Below are positions 24,414 through 25,282 of a DNA stretch of 25,282 bases, piece by piece. This DNA comes from Actinobacillus sp. (GTDB taxonomy: Bacteria; Pseudomonadota; Gammaproteobacteria; Enterobacterales; Pasteurellaceae), in contig JAHHQZ010000027.1 of NCBI GenBank assembly GCA_020026075.1, forward strand, positions 1 to 25,282, given 5' to 3'. The translations under genes and the position numbers were made by a program. A model generated the notes under the pieces. It worked only from the letters and a program-made list of their open reading frames with translations, did no database searches and had not been told where the DNA came from. Numbering within the stretch: the first letter of the stretch is position 1; each line of letters begins with the position of its first letter.

Positions 24414-24464
24414 GATCTGCATCCCAAAAGTTGGACTAAACAATCAACTAATTAAGGTGCAGAT
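24414..24464 (+). repeat. IS end module, copy 1 (51 bases)
   Basis: Begins GATCTGCATCCCAAAAGTTG and ends AATTAAGGTGCAGAT. 48 of 51 bases match copy 2 at 25232-25282. The outer arms ATCTGCA/TGCAGAT are inverted and followed by TTTTTT and the ATG of an orfA relic, so the module can fold as an intrinsic terminator just before the transposase start. Confidence 0.85.
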
Positions 24465-24800
24465 TTTTTATGACCAAATACACTTCAAAAAACAAGTGAT
24501 AGCGTTTTATCTTAACAATGGTAAAAATCGCTCGCTTACTAGGTACTATTTCCAACTTAAAAACAACGTTAGCACAGTGGGTTCCTCAATATAATTACTT
24601 TGGTATCAATGAGTTAGCCGTTTCTCACAGAAAACAAAACTATTCACTCGCATTTAAATTAGAGATCGTTCAAGCTGTTAAAACAGGGCGATTTTCTATT
24701 CGGCAATCTGCACTTTATTTTGGAATACCCTAAAATGCCACCGCCGCCTAAAACGGAAGAATAACGCTTACGTTATCGAATAATTAATGGAAGTTAAGGC
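24414..24800 (+). mobile_element. Decayed IS3-family element (orfA relic)
   Basis: After the end module, ATG at 24470 reads MTKYTSKNK and stops. Other frames continue a typical IS3 orfA: QVIAFYLNNGKNRSLTRYYF, then KTTLAQWVPQYNYFGINELA and YSLAFKLEIVQAVKTGRFSI, RQSALYFGIP, stop at 24731. Immediately after come MPPPPKTEE and RLRYRI, normally found further along in the same protein, so an internal piece is deleted as well. At least two frame changes and several stops make it inactive. The orfB catalytic part is absent. It differs from the IS at 50-497. Confidence 0.75.
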
Positions 24801-24819
24801 ATTGATAAAAAATATTAAA

Positions 24820-24848
24820 TTGAATATTCCAATGTTCTTTCTTATATT
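24820..24848 (+). promoter_or_regulatory. Promoter of the small lipoprotein gene
   Basis: TTGAAT (24820-24825), 17-base spacer, TATATT (24843-24848), 29 bases before the ATG at 24878, with AAGG as ribosome binding site. It lies at or just past the fading edge of the IS relic, so the IS may have contributed part of it. Confidence 0.6.
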
Positions 24849-24877
24849 ATTCGCTCATTAACTCTTTTAAGGTACCT

Positions 24878-25207
24878 ATGAAAAAACTGATTCAATCTGC
24901 GGCATTGATTACCGTGTCCGCAACGCTCATTGCTTGCACGAACTACAAAGCTTTCGCACAAAAATACCCATCTCACGTGCTTGAAACCCAACAAGGAATG
25001 ACAAAAGCTGAAATTATTAAACTGTGGGGGCGTGAGCCGAATGAAATGGAAATTCGACGTAATGGCGATCTTTACACTTATATTTTTGGTACTGGCGATC
25101 GAATAAAAACTATCGGTATTTGTTTTTCGCCTAAGACTGGGCTGGTGGATGCGACGACAATTATTGATAAAAAACGTCGTATTTCGTCCTTTAAACTTTG
25201 CCGTTAA
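24878..25207 (+). CDS. Small lipoprotein of unknown function
   Basis: 109 residues. The lipoprotein signal 1-20 ends in the lipobox LIAC, so Cys20 should be lipidated. The mature part has QQGMTKAEIIKLWGREPNEM, which recalls the helix of SmpA/BamE-type lipoproteins (GMT..EV..LLG.P), followed by beta-strands with YTYIFGTGDRI. Two further Cys (GICFSP and the penultimate residue) may pair. Flanked by an IS relic on the left and a second IS end on the right, 24 bases past its stop. BamE itself is less likely given the sequence and context. Confidence 0.75.
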   Translation: MKKLIQSAALITVSATLIACTNYKAFAQKYPSHVLETQQGMTKAEIIKLWGREPNEMEIRRNGDLYTYIFGTGDRIKTIGICFSPKTGLVDATTIIDKKRRISSFKLCR

Positions 25208-25231
25208 AAGTAAAATGCCATCTGTGAAAAT

Positions 25232-25282
25232 GATCTGCACCCCAAAAGTTGGACTAACCAGTCAACTAATTAAGGTGCAGAT
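25232..25282 (+). mobile_element. Left end of a second IS3-family element, cut by the window edge
   Basis: Same 51-base module as 24414-24464 in the same orientation, beginning GATCTGCACCCCAAAAGTTG and ending at the last base of the window. With C in place of T at base 9 it has full inverted arms ATCTGCACC/GGTGCAGAT, so it may belong to a more intact copy whose transposase lies beyond the window. Confidence 0.75.

Noticed and set aside
24842..25240. 132-codon minus-strand frame opposite the small lipoprotein
   Set aside because: It is a shadow: the plus-strand gene has a lipoprotein signal, promoter and ribosome binding site, and the minus frame resembles nothing known.
1..25282. CRISPR arrays, tRNA or rRNA genes
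   Set aside because: No spaced direct repeats of CRISPR type, cloverleaf-like sequence or rRNA stretch was seen. The 10-base repeat at 1-40 and the alternating cores at 15571-15643 do not fit.
24414..25282. Composite transposon carrying the lipoprotein
   Set aside because: The left IS is a dead fragment and the right one is seen only at its end; both point the same way and no target duplication can be shown.

Overview
The window looks like a chromosomal segment from a member of the Pasteurellaceae. The grounds are the family resemblance of the ribose, pentose-phosphate, NrdDG and CydABX proteins to Haemophilus-type homologues (recalled, not searched), a DUF5339-type small secreted protein, a Mu-like phage relic, and IS3-family insertion sequence relics. 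I cannot fix the genus. No perfect copy of either classical Pasteurellaceae uptake sequence was found by eye.

Layout. 1-500: decayed IS3/IS150-type element (minus) that ends in a hairpin next to the following gene. 524-4626: an S6-family (IgA1 protease/Hap-like) serine protease autotransporter, minus strand, split by one frameshift near 3175-3181. 4627-7140: remnant of the early region of a Mu-like prophage. It has an intact S24-type repressor on the minus strand, a divergent broken ner-like gene, and a MuA transposase that has lost its whole catalytic core. A scrap resembling an autotransporter beta-barrel and an unassigned scrap follow. 7199-20476: a long block of minus-strand metabolic genes: a lipoprotein, nrdG-nrdD, gnd-pgl-zwf, and the ribose operon rbsR-K-B-C-A-D (transcribed D to R). 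20781-23607: cydX-cydB-cydA (transcribed A-B-X), the cytochrome bd quinol oxidase. 24042-25282 (plus strand): DUF5339-like small secreted protein, a decayed IS3-type element, a small lipoprotein, and the first 51 bases of a second copy of the same IS end at the window edge.

How the genes fit together. The ribose operon has a full catabolite and substrate control region: a near-ideal CRP site about 60 bases upstream of the predicted start, and a perfect 12-base RbsR-type palindrome just after it. RbsK makes ribose 5-phosphate. The adjacent zwf-pgl-gnd operon makes ribulose 5-phosphate and NADPH. NrdDG then turns ribonucleotides into deoxyribonucleotides without oxygen, while CydABX is the oxidase suited to low oxygen. 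This is a coherent microaerobic/anaerobic pentose block, though shared control is only an inference.

I see no clearly new multi-gene system. The observations most worth a second look are a dispersed dyad repeat placed just upstream of five start codons in the metabolic block, the retained repressor in a phage relic whose transposase core is gone, a possible beta-barrel scrap beside that relic, a terminator-bearing leader or small RNA upstream of the DUF5339 gene, and IS ends that carry intrinsic-terminator hairpins.
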